Below are positions 1 to 8,558 of a stretch of DNA of 64,000 nucleotides, in pieces. The first letter of the stretch is position 1. Each line of letters begins with the position of its first letter. Both the position numbers and the translations under genes were made by a program. Below the pieces are notes generated by a model that was not told the origin of the DNA, did no database searches, and saw only the letters and a list, made by a program, of their open reading frames with translations. The DNA is from Nostoc sp. XA010 (GTDB lineage: Bacteria; Cyanobacteriota; Cyanobacteriia; Cyanobacteriales; Nostocaceae). The stretch is from NCBI RefSeq assembly GCF_020829625.1, contig NZ_JAIVFX010000012.1:62001-126000 (forward strand). The letters run 5' to 3'.

Positions 1-1
1 T

Positions 2-553
2 TGGAATCAAATTCGTTCTAACTTTCCCAATCAACCCTTAAGTCTTTATGGGCCTGACACTGAGTCTGGTACTTATGACTATTTCACACTTGCAGTTGTA
101 GGTGAGGAAGGAAAAAGCCGCAGTGACTATTCTAAGAGCAAAACTGACACAGCTTTGGTGGAAGGAATTGCGGCTAATCCTAATGGATTAGGCTATTTTG
201 GCTATGCCTACTACTTAGCAAATCGAGACAAATTAAAACTTGTGGCTGTTGATAGCGGTAGTGGTTGTCTACAGCCCAGTCCCCAAACGATCGCCGATTC
301 TCGTTACCAACCGCTTGCTCGCCCCGTATTTATTTACGTCAAGAAATCGGCTGCAAAACGTCCTGAAGTTAAAGCTTTTAGCAATTTCTATCTCTCACCA
401 CAGAACGCCGATTTAATCCTCCAAGTTGGTGATGTACCCCTACCCAGCATCGCCTTACAAGCAGCCAGTGGTCGCTTGGATAGGGGTGAGACGGGGACTA
501 AATTTGGCGGTAGAGGTTCTGTGATTGGCGTGAAACAAGAAGCTCTCAATTAG
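2..553 (+). CDS. PstS-like phosphate-binding protein, C-terminal part
   Basis: The reading frame is open from the left edge of the window, so the start lies outside; a TTG at 155 is inside the protein and is not a real start. The visible 183 residues carry the PstS-family signature GPDTESGTYDYF near the edge, followed by IAANPNGLGYFGYAYY, which in phosphate-binding proteins forms the end of the ligand cleft and the second lobe. PstS is the periplasmic phosphate receptor of the Pst ABC transporter. The C-terminal tail after about residue 165 (Gly, Thr and Lys rich) is typical of cyanobacterial PstS-like proteins. No pst permease genes follow; only debris does. The family is clear; whether it serves Pst transport or is a stand-alone sensor cannot be told here. 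Confidence 0.85.
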   Translation, partial: WNQIRSNFPNQPLSLYGPDTESGTYDYFTLAVVGEEGKSRSDYSKSKTDTALVEGIAANPNGLGYFGYAYYLANRDKLKLVAVDSGSGCLQPSPQTIADSRYQPLARPVFIYVKKSAAKRPEVKAFSNFYLSPQNADLILQVGDVPLPSIALQAASGRLDRGETGTKFGGRGSVIGVKQEALN

Positions 554-867
554 AGTGGAAAGGGCAATTTAGCTATGTCTAATACCAATTTCTCCAAAAA
601 CAGATTTAAACCTGAAAACCCAGATGAAATCCGACGCCTCTCTGGCGACTTGAAGCAACTGGGGTGCGAATTCCATTCGCTAGGGCTATGGGTATTTTTA
701 CAAAAGTCAAAAGAAGCAGGGGAGCAGGGAGCAGGGGAGAAAGCTGAAACGGAGCTTGTACTCCGCTTCACGGCAACTCTTGGAGACGCTGCGCGAACGA
801 GGCAGGGATTGCTCCCCTTGCTCCCAGCAAGAACTGCCCCTCCGCCTCTTCGGTGAGATGCTCCCGT

Positions 868-1058
868 TCACACTTCTCTACCGCCTATATGTGAAGAAGT
901 TAACGTCAATAAATAGCCGTCCGGCCCGGTCAAAGTAAATGAAGTGTGGATTCTGCCTGTTTCGATCTCAGAAACAGTCAGCCCCCACTTTTTAAAAGTA
1001 TCTCTGGTGGCAAAAACATCATCTACCATCAGATCAAAAGGCGCATTGATTCCGGGAG
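868..1058 (-). pseudogene. VOC (glyoxalase-like) domain fragment
   Basis: On the minus strand this stretch encodes the second half of a vicinal-oxygen-chelate fold: FDLMVDDVFATRDTFKKWG, then GRIHTSFTLTGPDGYLLTL. This is the usual strand-helix-strand ending with the DPDG-like turn of glyoxalase/dioxygenase proteins. The first half of the domain is missing: reading upstream the frame runs straight into antisense of a dehydrogenase fragment on the other strand. It is therefore a remnant joined head to head with another remnant, not a working gene. Confidence 0.6.
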
Positions 1059-1060
1059 CG

Positions 1061-1219
1061 ATCATCACAGGAGGAAGTGCGGGAATTGGTTTAGCCACCG
1101 CCAAAGCACTTTATAGTGAAGGTGTAAATGTAGCGATGTCTACGACGGGCTACGCCTACGCAGCCCGCAATCAAGAACGCTTAGATCAGGCTGTAGCAGA
1201 CATCCAGCCCGTCCGGTGA
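1061..1219 (+). pseudogene. Short-chain dehydrogenase N-terminal fragment
   Basis: The plus strand encodes an SDR nucleotide-binding start, ITGGSAGIGLATAKALY (the TGxxxGIG Rossmann motif), followed by SEGVNVAM and RNQERLDQAVADIQ. No initiation codon or first strand is present, and the frame stops about 50 residues in; catalytic SYK residues are absent. Between the second strand and RNQERL lies STTGYAYA, encoded by a 29-bp interspersed repeat that also occurs inside the hicB gene at 15255. The piece is a relic. The following 180 bases up to 1398 show no gene I can assign. Confidence 0.6.
1133..1161 (+). repeat. 29-bp interspersed repeat, copy 1
   Basis: A 29-base unit beginning GCGATGTCTACGACGGGC and ending CTACGCCTACGC. 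Identical copies lie at 15255-15283 (inside hicB) and, inverted, at 27574-27602. Here it interrupts an SDR-type reading frame and would add STTGYAYA in frame. Confidence 0.9.
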
Positions 1220-1398
1220 ACCAGTTCACCACAAAGACTGCTCCTGAACCTGTGGGCGTCGGTTCCTTGGCATAGTTTTGATTGAACAACTGGCAGCGTT
1301 TTTGAAGCGACGGCTTTGATTTCCTCAAACTTCATCTGGTTTGTTATTCCAGTGGTTTTAACAATACAATCAAGTCGTGTCTAAGGAAACTTTTTATC

Positions 1399-2361
1399 GT
1401 GTTGGGCATCCTGACGGTTCTACTATCCTCTTTTGTTTTGACGTTTCACAACGTTACTGTCCGAGTTTTGTTTTCAGAACATCTCGTACTAGGTTTATTT
1501 TTACTTGGTGGATACGTTAAACCGGATTTGCAGAATTCCTTCTTGCTGATGTTCATGCGAATGCTGCTAGTAGTTCCACTCATGGCATCTCTATCATTTA
1601 AGCTGTATCCATCTGCTTGGACAGAATTTCAAGACTTGTTAACCCGCAAGCGCAGGGATGTTCTAATCCAAGCTCTTGGCTGTGGGGTGCTGATGTTTGT
1701 GTATATTGCCTCACTCTACATTGCTATTGGCTTGATTCCCACAGGTATTGCCTTGACCCTCTTCTTCACTTATCCCGTATTTACAGCACTGCTTTCTTGG
1801 AGGTTTTTTGGCGATCGCCCCACATTGTTCCGTTGGCTGGTAATGGCTATTATTCTAGTGGGAAGCGCTCTCACCATTCCCCAATCTTCTGCTACCTACA
1901 GCAGTCATACCATTGCGATCGGCATTTTCGCTAGTTTTGGCGCTGGGATCGTTTACGCCTTTTATTGCATCATTGCTCAACAATGTTTAGAAAAATTCCA
2001 TCCAATTCCCTTTACTTGGATCAGTTTTGCTTCCACTCTACTGCTTTCTGGTGTTAGCTTACTGTTTTGGCCAGCTAAAAGCGGTCAACTTGATTGGACA
2101 CCCTTATGGATTGGTAGCATATTTTCAGGTCTTGTCAGCTTTCTCGGACACACTTTAAACAATGTGGGAATTCGGATGGTTGGCGCATCTACCGCTTCCA
2201 TAATCGGCTCTAGCAGTCCAGCATTGACAGCGTTAGTTGCATGGATAACCATTAACGAAACTTTAAATGTGATTCAGAGTATAGGGATTGGTGTTGTCAC
2301 ATTGGGCATCGCGTTACTTAGTGCAGAAGGCTTTGTGAAATCGCTCAAAATTAGGGGTTGA
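1399..2361 (+). CDS. DMT-superfamily (EamA) transporter
   Basis: A 320-residue, very hydrophobic protein with about ten membrane segments arranged as two halves, as in EamA/DMT permeases. The second half ends with the family's typical region GIRMVGASTASIIGSSSPAL followed by a last helix (IGIGVVTLGIALLS). Start taken as GTG at 1399; no strong ribosome site decides it. Such proteins export or import amino acids, nucleobases or other small metabolites across the inner membrane; the substrate cannot be read from sequence. It is followed after 15 bases by a HAD phosphatase and then a TauE-like permease, all on the plus strand, so the three are probably one transcript. Confidence 0.8.
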   Translation: MLGILTVLLSSFVLTFHNVTVRVLFSEHLVLGLFLLGGYVKPDLQNSFLLMFMRMLLVVPLMASLSFKLYPSAWTEFQDLLTRKRRDVLIQALGCGVLMFVYIASLYIAIGLIPTGIALTLFFTYPVFTALLSWRFFGDRPTLFRWLVMAIILVGSALTIPQSSATYSSHTIAIGIFASFGAGIVYAFYCIIAQQCLEKFHPIPFTWISFASTLLLSGVSLLFWPAKSGQLDWTPLWIGSIFSGLVSFLGHTLNNVGIRMVGASTASIIGSSSPALTALVAWITINETLNVIQSIGIGVVTLGIALLSAEGFVKSLKIRG

Positions 2362-2376
2362 ATTGGGAATTAAGAT

Positions 2377-3030
2377 ATGCCTTTCTCCGCTATCCTTTTT
2401 GATCTTGACGGAACTTTGACAGATCCTAAACCTGGCATCACTGGTTGCATTCAGTATGCGCTCTCTGAACTCGGTTACAAACCACCGGATGCTGATGAAT
2501 TACATTGGTGTATTGGCCCACCACTGAAAGATAGCTTTACGCAATTACTCAATACCTTGGATAGCACAGTAATTGAACAGGCTATTTCACTTTATCGTCG
2601 TCGCTTTGCCACAATTGGATTATTTGAAAACTCCCTTTATCCCCAAATTACGGAAGTTTTAAAAGCTATTCGTTTTGCTGGCTATAAAACTTTTGTTGCG
2701 ACTTCTAAACCATATATTTATGCTACACAAATTATTGAATTTTTTGGCTTATCATTGCTTTTCGATGGTGTTTATGGTAGCGAACTTGACGGAACACGGA
2801 GCATAAAAGGCGACTTAATTCAGCATATTTTATTAACAGAAAAACTTTTACCCTCAACTGTGGTGATGGTAGGTGACCGCTCACATGACATTATTGGAGC
2901 CAAACGCCATCAAATAGCTTCAATTGGTGTCACCTATGGCTATGGAACTGAGGAGGAATTAAAAGCTCATGGTGCTGACTTGATTGCCCATTCTCCAAGT
3001 GATATTCCCAAATTAATAATTCGTAAATAA
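2377..3030 (+). CDS. HAD-family phosphatase, phosphoglycolate phosphatase-like
   Basis: A 217-residue HAD hydrolase. Motif I is FDLDGTLTD with nucleophile Asp9 and acid/base Asp11; motif II is the ATSKP stretch near residue 108; motif III/IV is VMVGDRSHD near residues 163-171. The cap domain between residues about 15 and 85 is helical, as in Gph/PGP-type (subclass I) enzymes, which hydrolyse phosphoglycolate or other small phosphate esters in the cytoplasm. The stop codon shares its last base with the start of the next gene (TAATG), a sign of translational coupling. The substrate is not predictable from the sequence. Confidence 0.82.
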   Translation: MPFSAILFDLDGTLTDPKPGITGCIQYALSELGYKPPDADELHWCIGPPLKDSFTQLLNTLDSTVIEQAISLYRRRFATIGLFENSLYPQITEVLKAIRFAGYKTFVATSKPYIYATQIIEFFGLSLLFDGVYGSELDGTRSIKGDLIQHILLTEKLLPSTVVMVGDRSHDIIGAKRHQIASIGVTYGYGTEEELKAHGADLIAHSPSDIPKLIIRK

Positions 3031-3806
3031 TGCCGCCATCTTTAACACTTTTCCATAGCTTACTTCTATTTAGTACCGCTTTCATTGCAGGCGGCTTAAA
3101 TGCTGTAGCGGGTGGTGGAAGCTTTATCACCTTTCCAACTCTTATCTTTACGGGTGTCGCTCCAATCGCAGCTAATGCCACCAATAATACTGCAATTTGG
3201 GTGGCTTCCCTAGCCAGTGCTGGAGCATATCGTCAAGATTTGGGCATTGAGCGGCGAGATTTTTTACTTCTATGTGGCGTCAGTTTAGTTGGTGGCATGA
3301 TTGGCTCCATAGCTTTGTTGTATACATCGCCAGATATCTTTAAAAAGCTGATTCCCTATCTATTACTGCTAGCAACAGTTGTGTTTACCTTTGGCGAACC
3401 GTTCAAAAAGTGGTTGCAGCGTCGAAACCAGAATACATCACCGGAATCTGTACCCTTGTTTAATTTGCTACTGGCTCAACTAGCGATCGCCATCTATGGC
3501 GGTTTCTTTGGCGCAGGTTTAGGGATTTTAATGCTGGCAACTCTGACATTTTTAGGTATCAAAAGTATTCACAAAATGAATGCTTTTAAGACATTTTTAG
3601 GGAGTTGTATCAATGGTATTGCGATCGTTCCATTTATTTTTGCAGGTGTGATTGCTTGGCATCAAGCTATTTTGATGGCAGTTGGTGGCTCTCTTGGTGG
3701 TTATTTAAGCGCCCATTATGCTCGTAAACTTGAACCGCACTTAATTCGGAAATTTGTCATGATTGTTGGCTTTACGATGACTGCCTACTTTTTTATTCAC
3801 GGTTAA
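3030..3806 (+). CDS. TauE/SafE-family membrane permease
   Basis: A 258-residue integral membrane protein with about eight hydrophobic helices and the family's Gly-rich first helix (FIAGGLNAVAGGGSFITFP) repeated in its second half (AIYGGFFGAGLGILMLA). TauE/SafE proteins are put forward as exporters of sulfite, sulfoacetate or related organic anions. The ATG overlaps the preceding HAD stop by one base. The family call is firm, the substrate unknown. Confidence 0.85.
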   Translation: MPPSLTLFHSLLLFSTAFIAGGLNAVAGGGSFITFPTLIFTGVAPIAANATNNTAIWVASLASAGAYRQDLGIERRDFLLLCGVSLVGGMIGSIALLYTSPDIFKKLIPYLLLLATVVFTFGEPFKKWLQRRNQNTSPESVPLFNLLLAQLAIAIYGGFFGAGLGILMLATLTFLGIKSIHKMNAFKTFLGSCINGIAIVPFIFAGVIAWHQAILMAVGGSLGGYLSAHYARKLEPHLIRKFVMIVGFTMTAYFFIHG

Positions 3807-3951
3807 GAACTGGGAACAACTCAGGCGTGATGTATGGAAGCATCAGAAAATTACATTTGAATCTACGTACTGAAGAAGCTTAAAAGAAAAATAGCTCTGG
3901 CTATTTGAAAGAGTGCATAATCAGCCATAACATCAAAAATTGGTAACAACA

Positions 3952-4347
3952 ATGACTACTATAAATGACCCTACTGTTGTAGCTGAAGTAACCGATTTGT
4001 ACCTCAAGTACGAAGAAGCCCTTTCTAATAACAATTTGGAGGTGATGGATAGCTTGTTTTGGGATGCGCCAGAAGTAGTGCGCTTTGGAATCACAGAAAA
4101 CCTCTATGGTAGCGATGAACTTCGTAATTTTCGCCAGAATCGACCAAACCCAAAAATAGAGCGAGAAATCTCGAACCTCAAGGTTATAACCTTTGGGAAA
4201 GATGCAGCAACAGTGACTCTAGAGTTTCGCCGGATTATTAATGGTGTAGAGCGTTTCGGGCGACAAAGCCAGACTTGGTATAGGTTTACCGAAGGATGGA
4301 AGGTGGTTTCAGCCCATGTTTCATTCATAGGAAGGGATGTTTTTTAA
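3952..4347 (+). CDS. HpxZ/AtzH-like NTF2-fold protein
   Basis: About 131 residues from ATG 3952; the TTG 12 bases upstream is in frame but has no better ribosome site. The protein is an NTF2/SnoaL-like fold, with an N-terminal helix pair (YLKYEEALSNNNLEVMDSLF), FWDAPEVVRFGITENLYG, and a sheet ending GRQSQTWYRFTEGWKVVSAH. This pattern matches the DUF3225 family that includes HpxZ of oxalurate/purine catabolism and AtzH of the atrazine amidase cluster. No hpx or amidase genes are adjacent, so the role is open. Confidence 0.65.
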   Translation: MTTINDPTVVAEVTDLYLKYEEALSNNNLEVMDSLFWDAPEVVRFGITENLYGSDELRNFRQNRPNPKIEREISNLKVITFGKDAATVTLEFRRIINGVERFGRQSQTWYRFTEGWKVVSAHVSFIGRDVF

Positions 4348-4711
4348 TGCTTTTGTGTTTATTAGCACAAAAGTATTTAACATTAGTCTGTTTTAAAAGA
4401 TAGAGCAACTTTGATAAGCAGTAGTATTACTTGTGGAAAAAATCAAGTTTAATGCGGAGAACTCTTACCAGTAGCCAATAATAATATACCTTTATTAAAT
4501 CTGTTTTACAGTCTTTACTAATAGAATATTTTATGCTTGCTATTTAAGTAATCGTGCATAAATAAATATTTAGGATGACTTCCAAGTAGAACTACAGATA
4601 GAAAGCAGAAACTTGTTAAACCGATAGTATATATGAAGGCATTAACCAAGCAATTAATTCAACAGCTTTCTAGTTTCATATAACTTAACCAACCTAATTT
4701 TAGATTTAGAC
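4348..4711. other. Intergenic, AT-rich
   Basis: About 360 bases with no supported gene, RNA or repeat. It is AT-rich and could hold promoters for the decayed gene and glycosyltransferase downstream, but no clear site stands out. Confidence 0.5.
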
Positions 4712-5016
4712 ATGCAGCTAATTAAGCCGAAACGAAAAGCTGTAGTTAATGCTTGCATTTTATTTTTTTACCGACTCATTGAACTATTTGATTTTGGTAA
4801 ATTTTGTTCCAACAATAACCTGAACCAAGTTACGTTCATCCCCATCACGCTCAAACAATTTTATTACCAGTTTTTTGGTAACTCATTAGTTGCTATTACT
4901 TTGGCTACCATCAAGAACATCATGAGTATCCCGATGTACCTTGGTGGAAACTTCCAGCATACAAGCACAAAGCATGGCAATCACCCCTAAGCCCTCAATA
5001 CCCTGTTAACTTTTGA
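4712..5016 (+). pseudogene. Decayed CrtW-like beta-carotene ketolase
   Basis: Two frames together resemble a shrunken CrtW (membrane fatty-acid-desaturase fold). In the third frame, 4891-5016 encodes CYYFGYHQEHHEYPDVPWW followed by KLPAYKHK, the highly characteristic C-terminal histidine box of CrtW ketolases (HxxHH with EYP..PWW). The upstream frame from ATG 4712 gives a hydrophobic start (AVVNACILFFYRLIELF) and QFYYQFF, which look like the first helix and the segment just before that box. The earlier histidine boxes and most of the middle are missing, and a frameshift lies around 4875-4890. Its TGA stop is 3 bases before the glycosyltransferase start, so a ketolase once headed this operon. 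The box is seen directly; the full alignment is from memory of CrtW sequences. Confidence 0.7.
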
Positions 5017-5019
5017 CTT

Positions 5020-6297
5020 ATGACTCACTTTGGCATAATTTGTCCACCCTATCCCGGACACCTGAATCCCCAAGCTGCTTTGGGAAGAGAACTGCAATCG
5101 CACGGTCATCGCGTCACCTTCCTACAAATCCCAGATTTGGAATCAAAGGTGCAATGCGAGGGGTTAAATTTCTATCCGATTGGCGAAGCGATTTATCAAC
5201 CTGGCTCAATGGCTCAAACTTTTGCTCAGTTGGGAAAGTTAAGCGCCCTGAAGGCGTTGGATTACTCCCTCGGCTTTTGCCAGCAAATGGTTGAAATAAT
5301 TTGCCAAGATGCACCTAAAGCGATCGCAGCGACAGGAATAGAAGTTTTACTGGTAGATCAACTCGAACCGGCTGGTGAAACGGTAGCAGAATATCTCAAT
5401 CTCCCGTTCATTTGCGTTTCTTGTGGACAGGTAATTCACCGTCAAGCCGATGTTCCTCCTTTTTTCACTCCCTGGAATTATCAGAATACCCATCTGTCAA
5501 AAATCCGCAATCTCTTGGCTTATTACTTTTTAGACCGCAGTTGTCAACCGATTTTACAAACAATTAATCGCTACCGCCAAGAATGGAAGTTGTCTGATTA
5601 TCGCCACATCTATGCTTCCAACGCACAACTTGCCCATATTAGTCAACAGCCTGAGTTATTTGAGTTTCCCATTCCCGACCTGCCATCGCATCTGCATTAT
5701 GTTGGCCCGTTGCGAAATGCTTCACCACAATTAGTTACATTTCCCTATGAGAAGTTGACTGGACAACCGATGATTTATGCTTCTCTTGGAAGTGTGCAAA
5801 ACACCAAAGAAGCAGTATTTCATTGTATTGCTGCTGCTTGTCAAGGACTGGATGTACAACTAGTAATCGCGCATGGGGGTGGGATGAGTGAAGAAGCAGT
5901 GCGTTCGCTTCCGGGTTCTCCTTTAGTAGTTGAGTATGCTCCGCAACCAGATATATTAGCGCACGCTAGCCTGACAATAACTCATGCAGGCATGAATACG
6001 ACATTAGATTCACTTACCTATGGCGTACCTGTAGTAGCGATTCCAATCACCTTTGAGCAACCAGGAACTGCTGCGCGAATTCGCTCTACAGGAGTAGGAG
6101 AAGTGATTTCTCTACAGAAACTAAATATTTCCAACCTGCGAAGGGCAATTAAGCGAGTGTTGACGGAAAATTCTTACAAAAAAAATGCCCGCAGAATTCA
6201 GCAGTCAATTGAACTTTCAGGCGGCGTGAAACAAGCAGCAAATATAATTGAGCAGGTTACTCAACGAAAATCGGTGGATTTAGTCATTAGTCATTAG
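5020..6297 (+). CDS. CrtX-like glycosyltransferase (GT1, MGT family)
   Basis: A 425-residue GT1 enzyme. The N-terminal acceptor lobe opens with HFGIICPPYPGHLNP, and the C-terminal donor lobe has the family signature (VVEYAPQPDILAHASLTITH, then AGMNTTLDSLTYGVPVVAIP). The length and the QPDILAHASLTITHAGMNT type of motif fit zeaxanthin glucosyltransferase (CrtX) and macrolide GTs, which transfer a sugar from UDP-sugar to a hydroxyl. The decayed ketolase three bases upstream supports a carotenoid acceptor. Start is ATG 5020. The exact acceptor remains inference; other lipophilic alcohols are possible. Confidence 0.75.
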   Translation: MTHFGIICPPYPGHLNPQAALGRELQSHGHRVTFLQIPDLESKVQCEGLNFYPIGEAIYQPGSMAQTFAQLGKLSALKALDYSLGFCQQMVEIICQDAPKAIAATGIEVLLVDQLEPAGETVAEYLNLPFICVSCGQVIHRQADVPPFFTPWNYQNTHLSKIRNLLAYYFLDRSCQPILQTINRYRQEWKLSDYRHIYASNAQLAHISQQPELFEFPIPDLPSHLHYVGPLRNASPQLVTFPYEKLTGQPMIYASLGSVQNTKEAVFHCIAAACQGLDVQLVIAHGGGMSEEAVRSLPGSPLVVEYAPQPDILAHASLTITHAGMNTTLDSLTYGVPVVAIPITFEQPGTAARIRSTGVGEVISLQKLNISNLRRAIKRVLTENSYKKNARRIQQSIELSGGVKQAANIIEQVTQRKSVDLVISH

Positions 6298-6315
6298 TAC
6301 TAATGGCTAATGACT
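6289..6315 (+). terminator. Hairpin at the glycosyltransferase stop
   Basis: AGTCATTAG (6289-6297) pairs with CTAATGACT (6307-6315) around a nine-base loop, and the stop codon TAG 6295-6297 lies in the stem. It is followed by AGATTTTCC. The T-run is short, so it may be a weak terminator or just a repeat remnant. Confidence 0.4.
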
Positions 6316-6322
6316 AGATTTT

Positions 6323-6426
6323 CCCACGGCTTTTTATGAAAACGATAGCGGAGCGTTAACGAGTCTACGAGTGTCGCGATCGCAAGAGCGTGTCAAAAAG
6401 ACTTACGATATTTTCGTAGCCGTGGG
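6323..6426. repeat. Small inverted-repeat element
   Basis: CCCACGGCT at 6323-6331 and its complement AGCCGTGGG at 6418-6426 bound a roughly 100-base non-coding segment containing a HIP1 octamer. It looks like a small MITE or REP-type element. Confidence 0.45.
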
Positions 6427-6449
6427 ATGAGTTAAAGGCTTCAAAGTTA

Positions 6450-6623
6450 AGGGACTTCCAGAAAATAAATTATCCAATTTACTCAGATAATATATATTTT
6501 CTTTCTCCCCCTGCCCTCTGCTCCCTGCTCCCTGCCCTCTGCCCCCTGCCCCCTGCCCTCTGCCCCCTGCTCCCTGCCCCCTGCCTACACAGCGATAGGA
6601 TATTTTTTTAGTTGGAAGTCCCT
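6450..6623. mobile_element. MITE-like element with internal heptamer array
   Basis: The ends are inverted: AGGGACTTCCA at 6450-6460 and TGGAAGTCCCT at 6613-6623, with similarity continuing inward to about 26 bases on each side. The interior (about 6505-6585) is an array of seven-base CCCTGCY-type units (CCCCTGC, CCTCTGC, CTCCCTG). The right terminus supplies the first two bases of the cyanophycinase stop codon (minus strand, 6622-6624), so the element has inserted exactly at the end of that gene. Confidence 0.6.
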
Positions 6624-7467
6624 AAGTATTTGGTGAACCTGCTAATACAGACACATTTGGGATAGAGCCATTATTTAAGATAGGTTGGCGAGTTTCCAAA
6701 TCAAATTTGTAGCCACGCGGTAATATATGAAGCTTTGCTCCACAAATTGCTAAAGCCTCATCCTTTAAAATTTCGCCCATATTGTCGTATGTAGCCTTTA
6801 CATCAACAATTGTGACTGAACCTTCACCAATGATTTCAACTTGTCTATCAGTAACTACCATCGCAGTATTCTCATCAATACCAAATCCTAAATCAGCAGG
6901 CTCTTGTACCAAAGCTGAAATTAAGCGCCCCAAGCGTCCACGCTGTAAAAAATGTTGGTCAATTACTACTCCTGGCAGAAAGCCTAAACCTGGGCCCATC
7001 TCTATAATTTCTATCCGAGGGTTAGTTTGAGAATCGCCTTCTACAATCATTTTATCTGGCATCATAGCTGCTCCTGCGCTTGTGCCTGCAATAACTGCCC
7101 CTTCAGCTAAACGCTTGTGAATAGCTCTGTCAAGTTCAGTATCTTTAATAACGCTTGTAATTCGAGCTTGATCTCCTCCAGTAAAGAATATTCCTGTGGC
7201 TTTGCTGACAGCTTCTAATGCACTAGAAGAAGATGCATCATCACGAGTTTCTGTATCAACAATCCGAGCATCTTCAGATCCTAACCGTTCAAATACTCTA
7301 ATATAATTTTCTCCAACCTCTCTAGGTAGTTCTGTCGCTGCTGTCATAATTACTATTCTTGCCTTCGTACCCCCAGCGCGTCGTACAAATTCGCGCAGGA
7401 TTTCACAATCTTCCTTTTTATCTTCAGCTCCGCCAATAATTATGAGTTGTTTGCTATTACTTTCCAC
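6622..7467 (-). CDS. cphB: Cyanophycinase
   Basis: About 281 residues of the peptidase S51 family. The hallmarks are visible: IIGGAEDK near the start, the FFTGGDQ loop, and GTSAGAAMM carrying the nucleophilic Ser (about residue 130 from the GTG start), plus GFGIDENTA in the C-terminal half. Cyanophycinase cuts the nitrogen reserve polymer multi-L-arginyl-poly-aspartate into beta-Asp-Arg dipeptides in the cytoplasm. GTG at 7467 is chosen over the upstream TTG at 7503 because AGGAG sits eight bases before it. Cyanophycin synthetase is not adjacent. The last codons and the stop lie in a MITE end, so the C-terminus may be altered. Confidence 0.9.
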   Translation of the reverse strand: MESNSKQLIIIGGAEDKKEDCEILREFVRRAGGTKARIVIMTAATELPREVGENYIRVFERLGSEDARIVDTETRDDASSSSALEAVSKATGIFFTGGDQARITSVIKDTELDRAIHKRLAEGAVIAGTSAGAAMMPDKMIVEGDSQTNPRIEIIEMGPGLGFLPGVVIDQHFLQRGRLGRLISALVQEPADLGFGIDENTAMVVTDRQVEIIGEGSVTIVDVKATYDNMGEILKDEALAICGAKLHILPRGYKFDLETRQPILNNGSIPNVSVLAGSPNT

Positions 7468-7718
7468 AATAACGACTCCTAATATTAAATTAAGTAACTT
7501 CAATTAACTATGAAAATTAACATTACTCCATCAGTCTTTGGAGATATTGAACTACATCCTTGAAGATGAAATTTTTGATTAAAATTATTTAATTTAGGGT
7601 GAATAATCTAAAATAAAATTCTCAGCTTTGCTGTAATTAAAAAGACAACCTGTTTCCCTTTTGTACAGCAGTCCTGTGACTTTGCTTGATGTTTGGAAAT
7701 TGCCTATGTTGATATGTC

Positions 7719-7835
7719 TAGGACTTACGCAAAATATCTCTCAAACTCTGATTTCTCCGTGTCCTCTGCGCCTCTGCGGTAGCCTGCGGCAAGCCGAAGC
7801 GTCTACGTTATTTCGTAACTCGTGCGTAAGTCCTA
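7719..7835. mobile_element. MITE, TAGGACTTACGCA family, copy 1
   Basis: A 117-base element with perfect 13-base terminal inverted repeats, TAGGACTTACGCA and TGCGTAAGTCCTA, and TA at both ends that fits target-site duplication. The interior carries CTCTGCGCCTCTGCGG-type sequence. A longer copy is at 20971-21153. It encodes nothing. Confidence 0.8.
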
Positions 7836-7902
7836 ATGTCATCAAAAGCTATAGGCTGTTGACTAATAAGTTGTGAAATTGGCAATCATGCAAGTTCGCA
7901 CT

Positions 7903-8427
7903 TTATTGCACTTTCTTCAGGTATTGACGAACTCCTTCGCTCATTTGTTGGAAATTAGGTGTAATCTGTTTTACTAATGAATTCTCAACGATACCAGCGA
8001 TCGCCACTGTTAACTGCTGTGGTGTACCCTTGATCTGCTGCGGATCAATGATTAGTTCACCCCGGCTTTGGATTAGCGTTCCTTTATCATCTTCGAGAAA
8101 GTGATTTTTGCCTGTACAGTGAACTGCTTCAGTAAAAGCGTGGGTTTTAATATGCCAACTAGTTGTAAATTCAGAATTATTCCAAATAGAATCTTCTGTC
8201 CAATTGAGCAAATCTTCGCTTAGAAAAGCACGCGCTATTGCTGGAAGATTAGCACCACCATACCACTCATGTACTAAGTATAAAAGCCCGTTTTGCTCTT
8301 GGCTTGATTTGAACTTAATTTGTCTAACCTTTGATATGTAGGGTACAAGTTCCGTTAGCTTGTCTCGATAAGTCGCATAAACCGAAGGACGAGGAAAGGG
8401 GATACGAGCATCAATGGAAATTAACAT
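7903..8427 (-). CDS. SRPBCC (START-like) protein
   Basis: 174 residues. The opening ISIDARIPFPRPSVYATYRD and the ordered beta-strands up to a long last helix (VAIAGIVENSLVKQITPNFQ) match the SRPBCC/START-like helix-grip fold that binds hydrophobic ligands. Related cyanobacterial proteins of this length are uncharacterised. It is transcribed leftward, alone, with a cupin gene 130 bases upstream on the same strand. No catalytic residues can be named. Confidence 0.55.
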   Translation of the reverse strand: MLISIDARIPFPRPSVYATYRDKLTELVPYISKVRQIKFKSSQEQNGLLYLVHEWYGGANLPAIARAFLSEDLLNWTEDSIWNNSEFTTSWHIKTHAFTEAVHCTGKNHFLEDDKGTLIQSRGELIIDPQQIKGTPQQLTVAIAGIVENSLVKQITPNFQQMSEGVRQYLKKVQ

Positions 8428-8558
8428 AGAAATTCGTATAGCATAAAACGTTATTTAGGTTGTAGCCAAGAAAGCTTTTAGTTGTTTCTATGAAAGTGGA
8501 TAGTTACCCCTTTATTCCGAAGAAGTGCGGAATGTGGGTTGAAAATTATTATTGTTAT

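Noticed and set aside
575..856. 93-codon frame after the PstS gene
   Set aside because: Composition is driven by GCAGGGA-type repeats and Pro/Arg runs; no domain, and no continuation of the PstS gene.
6505..6585. Heptamer arrays (also at 23204 and 25019) as CRISPR or origin iterons
   Set aside because: Seven-base periodicity without spacers is the usual cyanobacterial short tandem repeat, and no dnaA-type boxes or replication genes are near these copies.
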